This document shows, in pieces, positions 25,867-35,068 of a DNA stretch of 64,000 nucleotides (positions are counted from its first letter, which is position 1; every line of letters starts with the position of its first letter). Location of the stretch: positions 49,709-113,708 of the forward strand of contig NZ_JAUXPI010000058.1 of the NCBI RefSeq assembly GCF_030684035.1, read 5' to 3'. The notes below the pieces were generated by a model. It saw only the letters and a program-made list of their open reading frames with translations, made no database searches and was not told the DNA's origin. The translations under genes were made by a program, and so were the position numbers. Source of the stretch: Phaeovulum sp. Lineage in GTDB: Bacteria; Pseudomonadota; Alphaproteobacteria; Rhodobacterales; Rhodobacteraceae.

Positions 25867-26703
25867 ATGTCACTCGCGGTACTACTGGCGGTTCTGGGCG
25901 CGGCCTTTCTGCACGCGCTCTGGAACGCGCTGATCAAGGTCGGAAGCTCGAAGATCGGCGGCATGGTGGTGCTGTCGGTTATGGAGGTTCCGATCGGCCT
26001 TGTGGTGGCCGTGAACCGGCCCTGGCTGAACGCAGAGGCATGGCCCTGGGTGCTGGCGGCGGGTTGCACGCATTTTGGCTACAAGTTCTTTCTCACCCAT
26101 GCCTATGACCACGGCGATCTGAGCCGCGTCTACCCGATTGCGCGCGGTGCGGCACCGATGTTTGTGGCGATTGTCGGCGCGATTTTTCTGGCCGATGCAG
26201 TCAGCCGCGCCCAGTATGCGGGCATTGCGGTGCTGGGTCTCGGCATCTTGCTGATGGCGCGCGGGGTGTTTTCCGATGGCGAAAGCCGCCGCCTTCTGCC
26301 CTTCGCGCTTGGCTCGGCGCTGGCGACGGCGAGCTATACGCTGATCGACGGCCTCGGCGCGCGGGTGTCGGGCGATGCAATCGCCTATGTCGGCTGGATC
26401 TTTGTTGTCGATGGCATCCTCTTTGCCTCGGGCATGGTTGCCTGGCGCGGGCGGCGGGTGCTGGCGGGCGGGATGCGCGGCTGGGCGCTCGGCGGCCTGG
26501 CCTCGGCCGCTTCCTATGGGGCCTACGCGATTTCTGTCTGGGCGATGACGGTCGCCCCGATCGCCGTGGTCGCGGCGCTGCGCGAAACCTCGATCCTGTT
26601 CGCGGTGCTGATCGGCTGGCTGGTGTTTGGCGAACGGATGAACCCGGGCAAGGCGCTTGCCGGGGCAATGATCGTGGCCGGGGTCATGTTGACCCGGCTT
26701 TAG
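25867..26703 (+). CDS. EamA/DMT-family transporter
   Basis: A 278-residue drug/metabolite transporter with ten predicted transmembrane segments in two homologous halves. The first half has FLHALWNALIKVGSSKIGG and AYDHGDLSRVYPIARGAAP; the second ends VFGERMNPGKALAGAMIVAG. The substrate is unknown. The ATG before SLAVLLAVLGAAF was used. Its stop codon overlaps the stop of the opposing pcs gene. Confidence 0.85.
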   Translation: MSLAVLLAVLGAAFLHALWNALIKVGSSKIGGMVVLSVMEVPIGLVVAVNRPWLNAEAWPWVLAAGCTHFGYKFFLTHAYDHGDLSRVYPIARGAAPMFVAIVGAIFLADAVSRAQYAGIAVLGLGILLMARGVFSDGESRRLLPFALGSALATASYTLIDGLGARVSGDAIAYVGWIFVVDGILFASGMVAWRGRRVLAGGMRGWALGGLASAASYGAYAISVWAMTVAPIAVVAALRETSILFAVLIGWLVFGERMNPGKALAGAMIVAGVMLTRL

Positions 26704-27401
26704 CCCTTGATGCCGCGCTCTGGCAGCGCCTGTTGCACGAGACCGACCCCGAGAAGGTAGAGTGAAGTCGCAATCAGCCCCCAATGCGCCAGGCTTTCGG
26801 GGGCGAAATCGACCCAGGCTGCCCAGGCGGCAAAGCCGGTCCAGGCGATGGCAACCGGCAACGAGACCGCCCGCCAGCGTGCCGTGCGCACCGGGTGGAT
26901 GAAGCGCAGATTGGTGAACATCGCCCCGGCCAGCGCCACGACAACCGCCAGGGTTACCCAGAAATTGGGTTGCGCCGCGAACAGCACAAGCACCACCATG
27001 TTCCAGCAAGCCGGAAAGCCCGCGAAAGAACAATCCTTTGTTTTCATGCGGGTATCGACGAAATACACCACCGAGGCATAGGTGATGACGATGATCGCGA
27101 TCCAGCCTGTCCAGCCCGGCAGCAGGTCCGAGCGAAACAGCGCGAAGGCGGGAATGAAGACATAGGTCAGATAATCGATGATGAGGTCGAGCAGCACACC
27201 ATCATAGGTCGGCCAGTTCTTCTTGACCTGATAGCGCCGCGCCAGCGGCCCGTCGACAGCATCGACAATGAGCGCGCCAAGGAGCCACAGAAACATCAGG
27301 CTCCAGTCCGCATCGACCGCCGCCAGCATCGCCAGCATCGCCAGCACCGCCCCGGTGGCGGTAAGGAGATGCACGAAAAGAGCCTTGAGGCGGGGTGTCA
27401 T
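26700..27401 (-). CDS. pcs: Phosphatidylcholine synthase
   Basis: A 233-residue membrane enzyme that condenses CDP-diacylglycerol with choline. The CDP-alcohol phosphotransferase signature is complete in DAVDGPLARRYQ and then YDGVLLDLIIDYLTY. Multiple transmembrane segments and overall length match Pcs of Rhizobium/Rhodobacter. The ATG giving MTPRLKALFVHLL was preferred over a TTG six codons upstream. Confidence 0.9.
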   Translation of the reverse strand: MTPRLKALFVHLLTATGAVLAMLAMLAAVDADWSLMFLWLLGALIVDAVDGPLARRYQVKKNWPTYDGVLLDLIIDYLTYVFIPAFALFRSDLLPGWTGWIAIIVITYASVVYFVDTRMKTKDCSFAGFPACWNMVVLVLFAAQPNFWVTLAVVVALAGAMFTNLRFIHPVRTARWRAVSLPVAIAWTGFAAWAAWVDFAPESLAHWGLIATSLYLLGVGLVQQALPERGIKG

Positions 27402-27472
27402 GCGCCTGTCATGGCGCAAAATCGCCGGGCTGGCAATGGTCGCGCAGGGCGCAGTCCTGGCCGGGCACGCGC

Positions 27473-28396
27473 TCAGGCGCGCGGGTGTGCGGCGTTGTAG
27501 ACCTGCATCAGGCGGGCGCTGTCAACAGCGGTATAGATCTGCGTGGTTGCCAGGCTCGCATGGCCCAAAAGCTCCTGAATCGCCCGCAGATCTCCGCCGG
27601 CGGCCAAGAGATGCGTGGCAAAGCTGTGGCGCAGCGCATGCGGCGTGGCGGTGGCGGGCAGGCCGAGGCTCATGCGTGCGCGCTGCATCGCCAGTGCCAC
27701 CAGGCGCGGGTTGAGCGGCCCGCCGCGCGCGCCGCGAAAAAGTGCGTGCTCCGGGGCCGCACGATAGGGGCAAAGCCGCAGGTATTCGGCAACAGCGGCT
27801 GCCGCAGCGGGCAGAACCGGCACGATCCGCTCGCGGCCACCCTTGCCGGTGATGCGCAGCGCGTTGGCAAGCGGCAGATCGGAACCCTTCAACCCGAGCG
27901 CCTCTGAAATCCGCAAGCCGCAGCCGTAGAGCAAGGTCAGCACCGCGCCATCGCGCGCCGCGATCCAGGGTTCTTCTGCCTGCGCACCGGCCCGGTCGAT
28001 GACCTCGCGCGCGCCGTCTTCGCTCAGCGGGCGCGGCAGGCTGCGGGGATATCTGGGTGCCCGCGCGGCCAGAACATGGGTCGCATCAAAGCCTTCACGG
28101 TCGGCCAGCCAGCGGATGAAGCCCTTGACCGCTGAAAGCCGCCGCGCCAGCGACCGCGCCCCCAGCCCGCGCCCGTGCTCATGCGCAAGGAACGCGCGCA
28201 TGTCGCCTTGGCCGATCTCGGCCAGTCGCGCCAGCCCCATGCCATCGCCATGGTGTGCCGACAGAAAGCCGAGAAACTCGGCCACGTCGGCGCGGTAGGC
28301 GGTAATCGTGTGTTCCGCCGCGCCGTCGAGCGCGCGCCTGTGCTCCAGCCAGGTTGCCAGCGCGTCGCTGGCGGCGGCGGAGAAGCCCCCGGCCAT
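27473..28396 (-). CDS. xerC: Tyrosine recombinase XerC
   Basis: A 307-residue site-specific recombinase for chromosome dimer resolution. The N-terminal SAM-like domain is followed by the catalytic domain with LLYGCGLRISEALGL (first Arg), KGGRERIVP (Lys), HALRHSFATHLL (His-x-x-Arg), LLGHASLATTQIYT (His/Tyr region). The ATG before AGGFSAAASD lies one base behind the stop of the DUF484 gene, an arrangement common for xerC. Confidence 0.92.
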   Translation of the reverse strand: MAGGFSAAASDALATWLEHRRALDGAAEHTITAYRADVAEFLGFLSAHHGDGMGLARLAEIGQGDMRAFLAHEHGRGLGARSLARRLSAVKGFIRWLADREGFDATHVLAARAPRYPRSLPRPLSEDGAREVIDRAGAQAEEPWIAARDGAVLTLLYGCGLRISEALGLKGSDLPLANALRITGKGGRERIVPVLPAAAAAVAEYLRLCPYRAAPEHALFRGARGGPLNPRLVALAMQRARMSLGLPATATPHALRHSFATHLLAAGGDLRAIQELLGHASLATTQIYTAVDSARLMQVYNAAHPRA

Positions 28397-28397
28397 G

Positions 28398-29102
28398 TCA
28401 GCCAAGCCAGCGGCGCATTGCACGTTCGAACACGGCGGCGAAAAAGGCCAGAAGGTCGGTGCCCTGCGACGGCTTGAACTGGTGCGGGTCTTCGGCCCCC
28501 ATCACCAGCATGCCCGGCAGCCGCCCCTCGCCGAAATCAAGCCGCATCAGCGCTTCGGAGCGAATCCAGTCGGCTTTGTCGCCATGGATCGCATCGGAAT
28601 TGGGCAGGGTCTGGCGCAGCACCACACTGCGCGTCGGGCCGCTGCGCCCGGCGCGCATGTATTCGTGAATGAAGCCGGGTTCGGCCACGCAGAGCACATC
28701 GCCCAATTGCCGCAGCGCCGGGTCATTTTCTGAATGCAGGCTTTCAAGCACCAGGCGCACCGAGTCGACGCGCAAGATCTCGGCCACTTCGCTGCCGAGG
28801 TTGAGCAGGAAATCTTCAAACGCGACCGGGTCAAGCATGCTCAGCACCGCGCGGTGGATCAGGTTGGTGCCCGCAAGGTTTTCATAGGCCGCCGCGATCA
28901 CCGACCTGTGGGTGTCTTCCAGCCGGTCAAGCCGGGCTTCCAGCCGATCCATGGCGACGCCGCGCAGATCGACGATGTTGGCCCCCATCGCGCGCTCGTT
29001 GGCGGTGACAAGCGCGCGCATCACATCGCGATCCTCAAGGATGGCCTCGGGGTCGCTGATGATCTTTTCGCGCAGATGGTTGGTCAGTGCCTGCTCGCTC
29101 AT
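28398..29102 (-). CDS. DUF484 family protein
   Basis: A 234-residue GAF-like protein of the DUF484 family. DPEAILEDRDVMRALVTAN near the N-terminus, a coiled-coil stretch with RLEARLDRLEDTH, and GMLVMGAEDPHQFKPSQGTD near the C-terminus are typical. The family is consistently found next to xerC, as here, but its function is not known. The ATG before SEQALTNHLR was chosen. Confidence 0.85.
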   Translation of the reverse strand: MSEQALTNHLREKIISDPEAILEDRDVMRALVTANERAMGANIVDLRGVAMDRLEARLDRLEDTHRSVIAAAYENLAGTNLIHRAVLSMLDPVAFEDFLLNLGSEVAEILRVDSVRLVLESLHSENDPALRQLGDVLCVAEPGFIHEYMRAGRSGPTRSVVLRQTLPNSDAIHGDKADWIRSEALMRLDFGEGRLPGMLVMGAEDPHQFKPSQGTDLLAFFAAVFERAMRRWLG

Positions 29103-29185
29103 GCCCGTATCCCCGCCCGTTCCGGTGGCCATTTTGGCGGCAGCTTACACTATTCAGACAAAAAATCAGGGGGATTTTTCATCCG

Positions 29186-29839
29186 TCAGTTGATCTTCTG
29201 TCCGGTCTTGCCCCAGTCCTTCAAAAACTGCTCCAGCCCCCTGTCGGTCAGCACATGGTTGGCCATCGCCTTGATCACGGCGGGCGGCGCGGTGATGACA
29301 TCAGCACCGATCCGCGCGCAATCGGTGATATGGTTCACCGAGCGGATCGAAGCGGCAAGAATCTCGGTCTTGAAGCCGTAATTGTCATAGATCGTGCGGA
29401 TATCCTCGATCAGCTGGATGCCATCGTGGTTGTTGTCATCAAGCCGCCCGACAAAGGGCGAGACAAAGCTTGCCCCGGCCTTGGCAGCAAGAATTGCCTG
29501 CGCCGCAGAAAAACACAGCGTAACGTTGACCATGCGGCCTTCGGATGCGAAAGCCTTGCAAGCGGTCAGGCCATCCCAGGTGAGGGGCACCTTGATTGCG
29601 ATGTTGGGGGCGATCTTGGCAAGCGCGAGACCTTCGGAGATCATCGTCCTGGCATCGGTCGCCACCACCTCGGCGGAGACCGGGCCTGAAACCATGGCAC
29701 AGATTTCGCGCGTTACCTCGATGATGTCGCGCCCCGATTTGAGGATCAGCGAGGGGTTGGTGGTGACGCCATCGACCATGCCCAGGTCGTTGAGCTCACG
29801 AATGGCGGCGACATCGGCGGTATCGACGAAAAATTTCAT
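29186..29839 (-). CDS. Transaldolase (short TalC/Fsa type)
   Basis: A 217-residue class I aldolase-fold enzyme. [11 protein letters not shown] at the start, [10 protein letters not shown], and the Schiff-base lysine Lys83 in NIAIKVPLT are diagnostic. The size is that of the short transaldolase / fructose-6-phosphate aldolase subgroup used in the pentose phosphate pathway of many Alphaproteobacteria. The two activities cannot be separated by eye; the chromosomal gene in this group is normally annotated as transaldolase. Confidence 0.9.
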   Translation of the reverse strand: MKFFVDTADVAAIRELNDLGMVDGVTTNPSLILKSGRDIIEVTREICAMVSGPVSAEVVATDARTMISEGLALAKIAPNIAIKVPLTWDGLTACKAFASEGRMVNVTLCFSAAQAILAAKAGASFVSPFVGRLDDNNHDGIQLIEDIRTIYDNYGFKTEILAASIRSVNHITDCARIGADVITAPPAVIKAMANHVLTDRGLEQFLKDWGKTGQKIN

Positions 29840-29936
29840 GGGAAGGCTCCTGCAGGAAGTTCGGCAGCGTGATAGCGCAAAACCTCGCCGCCCGGAACCC
29901 CTTGCGCGCGGCAAATCGCCTGCGGCGGGCGGGCAA

Positions 29937-30040
29937 GGGGGGGCTGCCGGCCCCCCCTCGGCGCATTCGCGCCTCACCCCCCCGGGGGTATTTCTTGCAA
30001 AGAAGAAGGCGGCACATCTTCTTTGCAACAATACCCCCGC
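29937..30040. repeat. Head-to-head pair of dispersed repeat copies
   Basis: A reverse copy (G-run/CTGCCGG/C-run hairpin at 29937-29957, then CCCCCCCGGGGGTATTTCTT and GCAAAGAAGAAG) meets a forward copy (ATCTTCTTTGCAACAATACC followed by CCCGCCGG). The cores form an inverted repeat around 30010. It lies between the divergent transaldolase and priA genes, within the region that must hold both promoters. Confidence 0.65.
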
Positions 30041-30069
30041 CGGAGGCAAGAAACTGTCCGGGCTTCGGC

Positions 30070-32265
30070 ATGGATGAGCCCGGGCATTTCGCGCAAGGCG
30101 CGCTGGTGGCGGTGCTGACCGCCGAGCCGGTGGGGCGACCGCTTGATTATCGCGCGCCGGAGGGGGGGTGTTTTGCCGGGGCGCTGGTCGAGGTGCCGCT
30201 TGGGCCGCGCCGGGTTCTGGGCGTCGTCTGGGGGACGGGCAAGGGCGATTACGATCTGACCAAGCTGCGCACCATCATCCGGGTTCTCGACGCGGCACCC
30301 CTGAGCGGTGCGATGCGGGCGTTTCTGGTGCGGATGGGCGAATATACGCTGACGCCGCTTTCGGTGATGCTGCGGCTGGCAACGCGGGCACCGGGGCTTG
30401 GCGACCCGCCGGGAATGCGCAAGCTCTTTCGCGCGGGGGAGGCAGTGCCGGAGCGGATGACCGACGCCCGCGCCCGCGTGCTGCGGGTGCTTGGCGAGCA
30501 TGGCGGTGCCGGGTTCGCGCTGGCCGAGTTGGCGGCGCTGGCGGGGGTTGGCGCATCGGTGATCAAGGGGCTGGTCGCCTCGGGCGCGGTGATCGAGGCG
30601 GAAAGCCCGCGGGATGCGCCTTTTGCCCGGCTCGATCCGGCGCTGCCGGGGCTGGTGCTGGCCGAGGATCAGGCGGCGGCGGCGGCAAAGTTGCGCGCGG
30701 CCTTGCGCGGCGGCGGCTATGGCACGACGCTTTTGCAGGGCGTCACCGGCTCGGGCAAGACCGAGGTCTATCTGGAGGCGGTGGCAGAATGCCTTGCTGC
30801 GGGCCGCCAGGCGCTGGTGCTCTTGCCCGAGATCGCCCTGACCGGGGCGTTTCTTGCCCGCGTGGAGGCGCGGTTCGCGGCGCGGCCGGGCGAGTGGCAT
30901 TCGGGCCAGACCCAGGCGGAACGGCGGCGGCTCTGGCGGATGGCGGGGGCGGGCGGGGTGCAACTGGTGGTCGGCGCGCGTTCGGCGCTGTTCTTGCCGT
31001 TTCGCGACCTTGGGCTGATCGTTGTCGATGAGGAGCACGACCAGAGCTACAAGCAGGAGGAGGGCGCGCTTTACAATGCGCGCGACATGGCGGTGCTGCG
31101 CGCCTCGCTTTGCGATGCGCAGGTGGTGCTGGCCTCGGCAACGCCGAGCCTGGAAACCTGGGTGAACGCCGAGGCGGGCAAATACGCGCGCATCGCGCTC
31201 GCCAGCCGCTTCGGCGTAGCGGAATTGCCCGAGATGCGGGCAATCGATCTGCGCGCCGAGGCGCAGGAGGCGGGCCGGTGGATTTCGCCGACACTGGTCG
31301 GCGAGGTGCAGGCACGGCTCGATGCGGGCGAGCAGGCGATGCTGTTTCTCAACCGCCGTGGCTACGCGCCGGTTACCGTTTGCCGCGCCTGCGGGCACCA
31401 GATCGGTTGCAGGCACTGCGATGCGCGGCTGGTCGAGCACCGGTTCCTCAAGCGCCTCATGTGCCATCAGTGCGGCGAAACCGAGCCTCTGCCCGAGGCC
31501 TGCCCGGCGTGCGGCGCGGTGGGGCGGCTTTCGGCGGTCGGGCCGGGGGTGGAGCGGCTGGCCGAAGAGGTGGCGGAACGGTTTCCGGCGGCGCGGCTGG
31601 CGGTGCTTTCGTCGGATCTGTTCGGCAGCGCCCGCGCCCTCAAGGCGGCGATCGAGGGCATTGCCGCAGGCAGTGCCGATATCATCATCGGCACCCAGAT
31701 TGTCGCCAAGGGGCACAACTTCCCGCTCCTGACACTGGTCGGGGTGATCGACGCTGATCTGGGTCTGCAAGGGTCGGACCTGCGCGCCGCCGAGCGCACG
31801 TTTCAGCTGATGCGCCAGGTGGCCGGGCGCGCCGGGCGGGCCGGGCGGCCCGGCGTGGCGCTGTTGCAGACCCACCAGCCGGATCATCCGGTGATCCGCG
31901 CCATATTGGCGGGTGACGAGGAGGAGTTCTGGCGCGCCGAGGCCGAAGGCCGCCGCGCCGCCGGGGTGCCGCCCTTCGGCCGCATGGCGGGGATCATCCT
32001 TTCCGGCCCCGATCTGGCGCGGGTGTTCGATTTTGGCACCGAGCTTGCCCGCCGCGCCGCGCCGCTGAAGCGGATCGGTGCCGAGCTTTACGGCCCCGCC
32101 GCCGCGCCGATTGCGCGGGTGCGCGGGCGGCACCGGGTGCGGCTTCTGGTCAAGGCCGACCGCGCCGCGCCCTTGCAAGCGGCTCTGGCTGAATGGCTGG
32201 GGCAATTGAAGCTGCCGGGACAGTTGCGGCTGAGCGTCGATATCGACCCGCAGAGCTTTCTTTAG
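30070..32265 (+). CDS. priA: Primosomal protein N' (replication restart helicase)
   Basis: A 731-residue superfamily 2 helicase that reloads the replisome at stalled forks. The N-terminal 3'-DNA-binding domain is followed by Walker [10 protein letters not shown] (residues 224-232), the DEEH box, and the paired zinc motifs in [13 protein letters not shown] and [37 protein letters not shown] is helicase motif V. The ATG before [12 protein letters not shown] was chosen; upstream codons lie in the intergenic repeat. Confidence 0.95.
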   Translation: MDEPGHFAQGALVAVLTAEPVGRPLDYRAPEGGCFAGALVEVPLGPRRVLGVVWGTGKGDYDLTKLRTIIRVLDAAPLSGAMRAFLVRMGEYTLTPLSVMLRLATRAPGLGDPPGMRKLFRAGEAVPERMTDARARVLRVLGEHGGAGFALAELAALAGVGASVIKGLVASGAVIEAESPRDAPFARLDPALPGLVLAEDQAAAAAKLRAALRGGGYGTTLLQGVTGSGKTEVYLEAVAECLAAGRQALVLLPEIALTGAFLARVEARFAARPGEWHSGQTQAERRRLWRMAGAGGVQLVVGARSALFLPFRDLGLIVVDEEHDQSYKQEEGALYNARDMAVLRASLCDAQVVLASATPSLETWVNAEAGKYARIALASRFGVAELPEMRAIDLRAEAQEAGRWISPTLVGEVQARLDAGEQAMLFLNRRGYAPVTVCRACGHQIGCRHCDARLVEHRFLKRLMCHQCGETEPLPEACPACGAVGRLSAVGPGVERLAEEVAERFPAARLAVLSSDLFGSARALKAAIEGIAAGSADIIIGTQIVAKGHNFPLLTLVGVIDADLGLQGSDLRAAERTFQLMRQVAGRAGRAGRPGVALLQTHQPDHPVIRAILAGDEEEFWRAEAEGRRAAGVPPFGRMAGIILSGPDLARVFDFGTELARRAAPLKRIGAELYGPAAAPIARVRGRHRVRLLVKADRAAPLQAALAEWLGQLKLPGQLRLSVDIDPQSFL

Positions 32266-32317
32266 AGCCTGTCCGGCAAAAGTGGCCACCGGTTTTGTAA
32301 CAAGACAGACTCTCGCC

Positions 32318-33103
32318 TCAGGTCAACTGCTGCCACGCCACTGTTGCAATCGCCCGCAGCGCTTCGCGCGGAACCTCGCCCACCACCGCGTAGCGCAGGC
32401 TGCCGTCGATCCACCAGAACCCCTGCGTCGCCCCGGCTTCAACAAAACGGAACGCGGTTTCGGCACTGCCATCGCCCGCGGCCGCATAAAGCGTGATGCG
32501 CTGGCCGGTCGCGTTTTCGTACATGAACACCGCGGCCGCACCGGTCTCAGTGGGCAAGATGCGCCCGCCCATCAGGGCAAAACCAAAACTGGCAAAATCG
32601 GGGGCGGCAATCGGATGTCCAAGCCGCTTGGAAAGCCAGCGGGTCAGGTGCTCGGCCTCGGTTGCGGCCACTTCCACCGGGTGCGCGACCTCGACCGCAA
32701 AGGTCTGGTGCGCGCGAATGGCAGCAAGTGCCACCGGCACAGCCGCCCCCTCGCCCGGCGTCAGCCGCGCCGCGGTCCATCCGCCTGCGGCACCCAGTGC
32801 CAGCAATAGCACCGCCGCCGCAAGCCGGGCGAATTTCGGCAAGGCGGCGCGGTGGCGCGGGGCGGCATCTTCGCGCGCCGCGCGATCCAGCATGGTGCGC
32901 AGGGTTTCGGGCAGCGGCTCGGCGGCGATGGGGCCATAAAGCGCGGCAAGCGCTGTATCCTGCCGGTCCCATTCGGCAACGGTCGCCCGGCCCGCCGCGT
33001 CTGCACCAAGCCGTGCGGCAAGCGCGGCGCGTGCTGGCTCGGGCGGGGTGCCATGCCGCAGCGCGATCAGTTCCGGGTCAGTCAGCGGGTGCCGCTCGGT
33101 CAT
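32318..33103 (-). CDS. Anti-sigma factor (membrane-anchored)
   Basis: A 261-residue protein with a cytoplasmic N-terminal domain, one transmembrane segment (about residues 91-111, FARLAAAVLLLALGAAGGW) and a periplasmic C-terminal part. It overlaps the ECF sigma gene by four bases (ATGA), the standard arrangement of a sigma factor with its inhibitor. No HxxxCxxC zinc motif is visible, so it belongs to the non-zinc anti-sigma group. The signal sensed is unknown. Confidence 0.75.
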   Translation of the reverse strand: MTERHPLTDPELIALRHGTPPEPARAALAARLGADAAGRATVAEWDRQDTALAALYGPIAAEPLPETLRTMLDRAAREDAAPRHRAALPKFARLAAAVLLLALGAAGGWTAARLTPGEGAAVPVALAAIRAHQTFAVEVAHPVEVAATEAEHLTRWLSKRLGHPIAAPDFASFGFALMGGRILPTETGAAAVFMYENATGQRITLYAAAGDGSAETAFRFVEAGATQGFWWIDGSLRYAVVGEVPREALRAIATVAWQQLT

Positions 33104-33624
33104 CTTTGCTCGGTTCCTTCTTCGCGCGGTCTTTCCTGCCGCGGCAGATCGCGGCCCGTGGCGGCGCGCAGGCTGGCGCGTGCCCGGCCCAGCCGCGAGG
33201 CCAAGGTGCCCTCGGCCAGCCCGAGCACCGCCGCGGCCTCCGCCAGGCTCATGCCCTCCAGCGCCACCAGCAACAGCGCCTCGCGCTGCTCTGCGGGCAG
33301 GCGTGCAATTGCCTCCTGCACCTCGCGCAGCGCCATATGGCCTTCCTGAGCGCCGGGGCGGGCAAGCTCGGCCATGCCCTCGCCCACCACCGATAGCTGC
33401 GGGCCGCGCGCGCCCCGACGCAGCCCGTCGCGGTGCAGGTTCACCAATATGCGGAACATCCAGCCGCGCATGCTGCCCTCGCCACGCCAGCCTTCGCGCC
33501 GGGCAAGCGCCCTTTCAAGGCAATCCTGGACGAGATCATCCGCCGCGGCGCGGTCGCGCAGCAACGCCTGCGCGTAGCGGCGCAGCGCCGGAATGGCGGC
33601 CTCGATCTCGTCCAGCGTGGTCAT
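33100..33624 (-). CDS. RNA polymerase ECF-type sigma factor
   Basis: A 174-residue extracytoplasmic-function sigma factor. Region 2 shows RDRAAADDLVQDCLERAL and GWMFRILVNLHRD; region 4 shows RLPAEQREALLLVALEGMSL and the helix-turn-helix AEAAAVLGLAEGTLASRLGR. The anti-sigma gene follows with a four-base overlap and a small secreted protein gene precedes it by 35 bp, so the three probably form one autoregulated operon. Confidence 0.92.
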   Translation of the reverse strand: MTTLDEIEAAIPALRRYAQALLRDRAAADDLVQDCLERALARREGWRGEGSMRGWMFRILVNLHRDGLRRGARGPQLSVVGEGMAELARPGAQEGHMALREVQEAIARLPAEQREALLLVALEGMSLAEAAAVLGLAEGTLASRLGRARASLRAATGRDLPRQERPREEGTEQR

Positions 33625-33659
33625 TTGCGGGCGCTCATGCGCCGGACTCCCTTGTCAGG

Positions 33660-34040
33660 TCAGTTCGCCTTGATGATATGCCAGACGCCGCCAACCCCGT
33701 CACCGGTCACGTCACCCGGCTTGGTATCCTTGATCCAGAGGTAAAGCGGTTTGCCATCATAGGTCCATTGCATTGCGCCGTCGGTGCGGGTGGTCAGCCC
33801 ATAGGCACCCTCCGGCGCTGATCCGGCGGGGGCAAGAAGCGGCGGCCAGTTCACCGCGCAACTGTTGTAGCAGGCCGACATGCCGCCGGTATCGGGGTCA
33901 TAGGTGTAAAGCGTCATGCCATTGGCATCGGCAAGCACCTTGCCTAGGCTGGTATCGGCCATGGTGATGCCGGTGTCGGCAAAGGCGGGTCCCGCAAGAC
34001 CTGCCAGAGCGGCGGCAACGATAAGATGTCTGCGGATCAT
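33660..34040 (-). CDS. Small secreted protein with lipoprotein_15-type repeats
   Basis: A 126-residue exported protein: signal peptide at residues 1-21 (cleavage near AFA), then two repeats of the secreted-repeat family (COG4315), seen as LGKVLADANGMTLYTYDPDT and MQWTYDGKPLYLWIKDTKPG, with the conserved CYNSCAVNWPPL between them. The function of the family is not established. It is the first gene of the ECF/anti-sigma operon and a likely target of that sigma factor. Confidence 0.8.
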   Translation of the reverse strand: MIRRHLIVAAALAGLAGPAFADTGITMADTSLGKVLADANGMTLYTYDPDTGGMSACYNSCAVNWPPLLAPAGSAPEGAYGLTTRTDGAMQWTYDGKPLYLWIKDTKPGDVTGDGVGGVWHIIKAN

Positions 34041-34320
34041 GTTTTGCTCCCTGAGTTACCGGGTGCGCTGTCTCCCACAGCCACCCTGCAATGAAAGACG
34101 CAATCGCAGCCGCTTTCATCCCGCCGTTCACGCGAAGGTGAGGATGCGTTCCGGTGCCTTAGCAAAAGCGACGAGATCTCGGCCATGGCTACGGCTTCCT
34201 TTGGCCCGAGGCTGATGATCCGGCTCCGCCCGAGAGGGCCATCCGATCAGCCTCGCCGCGCGGCACCCGCTGGAAACCCAACCGCCTCGGCCCTATCTTG
34301 TCGCGAAAGGGGGAATCGCC

Positions 34321-34959
34321 ATGCACCGACCCGACCGTCTGCCGACCCAGGCCGAAGCGCTGCCTGGCCGCGCCACGCCGATGCCGCTCGGCGAAGCGCA
34401 TTTTCTCTCGGGCCTGCCGCTCGACGAGGTGCCTCCTGAGGGCATGGAGTTGGCGTTGTTCGGCATGGGCTGTTTTTGGGGTGCGGAACGGATCTTCTGG
34501 CAACTGCCCGGCGTCTGGCTGACGGCGGTGGGCTACGCTGGAGGGATCACCCCGAACCCGACCTACAAGGAGGTCTGCACCGGGCTGACTGGCCATAACG
34601 AGGTGGTGCGGGTAACCTTCGACCCGGCGCAGATCAGCTACGAGGCGCTGCTGCGAACTTTCTGGGAAAACCATGACCCGACGCAGGGAATGCGCCAGGG
34701 CGGCGACCGGGGCACGCAATACCGCTCGGGCCTCTACACCACCTCGCTCGTGCAAACGGCGGCTGCCGCCACCTCGCGCCGCGACTACGCCGCGCGCCTT
34801 GCCGCCGCGGGCTTTGGCGCGATCACTACCGAAATCCTGCCCGCGCCGAGCTTCTATTTCGCCGAGGACTACCACCAGCAATACCTTGCCAAGAACCCGC
34901 AGGGCTATTGCGGCATCGGCGGCACCGGGGTTTCCTGCCCGATCGGCCTCATGCACTGA
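34321..34959 (+). CDS. msrA: Peptide methionine sulfoxide reductase A
   Basis: A 212-residue MsrA that reduces methionine-S-sulfoxide. The catalytic cysteine is in [11 protein letters not shown] (about residue 51), and the C-terminal [13 protein letters not shown] carries resolving cysteines. The EDYHQQYL motif is also present. No signal peptide is seen. A dispersed repeat copy directly follows the stop. Confidence 0.94.
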   Translation: MHRPDRLPTQAEALPGRATPMPLGEAHFLSGLPLDEVPPEGMELALFGMGCFWGAERIFWQLPGVWLTAVGYAGGITPNPTYKEVCTGLTGHNEVVRVTFDPAQISYEALLRTFWENHDPTQGMRQGGDRGTQYRSGLYTTSLVQTAAAATSRRDYAARLAAAGFGAITTEILPAPSFYFAEDYHQQYLAKNPQGYCGIGGTGVSCPIGLMH

Positions 34960-35014
34960 TCTTCTTCATCGCCAAAATACCCTCGGGGGGCGCGGGGGGC
35001 AGACGGCCCCCCGC
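34959..35014 (+). repeat. Dispersed repeat copy with hairpin after msrA
   Basis: ATCTTCTTCATCGCCAAAAT followed by ACCCTCGGGGGG and the perfect hairpin GCGGGGGGC-AGACG-GCCCCCCGC (34992-35014). It probably ends msrA transcription, although no T tract follows. The start of the copy overlaps the last base of the stop codon. Confidence 0.6.
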
Positions 35015-35068
35015 CCTTGACGCGCGCCCCGGTTGCGCCTTACTGCGCCCGACCCGTCAGGAGCCAGC

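Noticed and set aside
29974..32289. Minus-strand open frame of about 770 codons opposite priA
   Set aside because: It is antisense to a gene with full helicase motifs; its translation is rich in Arg, Gln, Pro and His without any domain, as expected opposite GC-rich codons.
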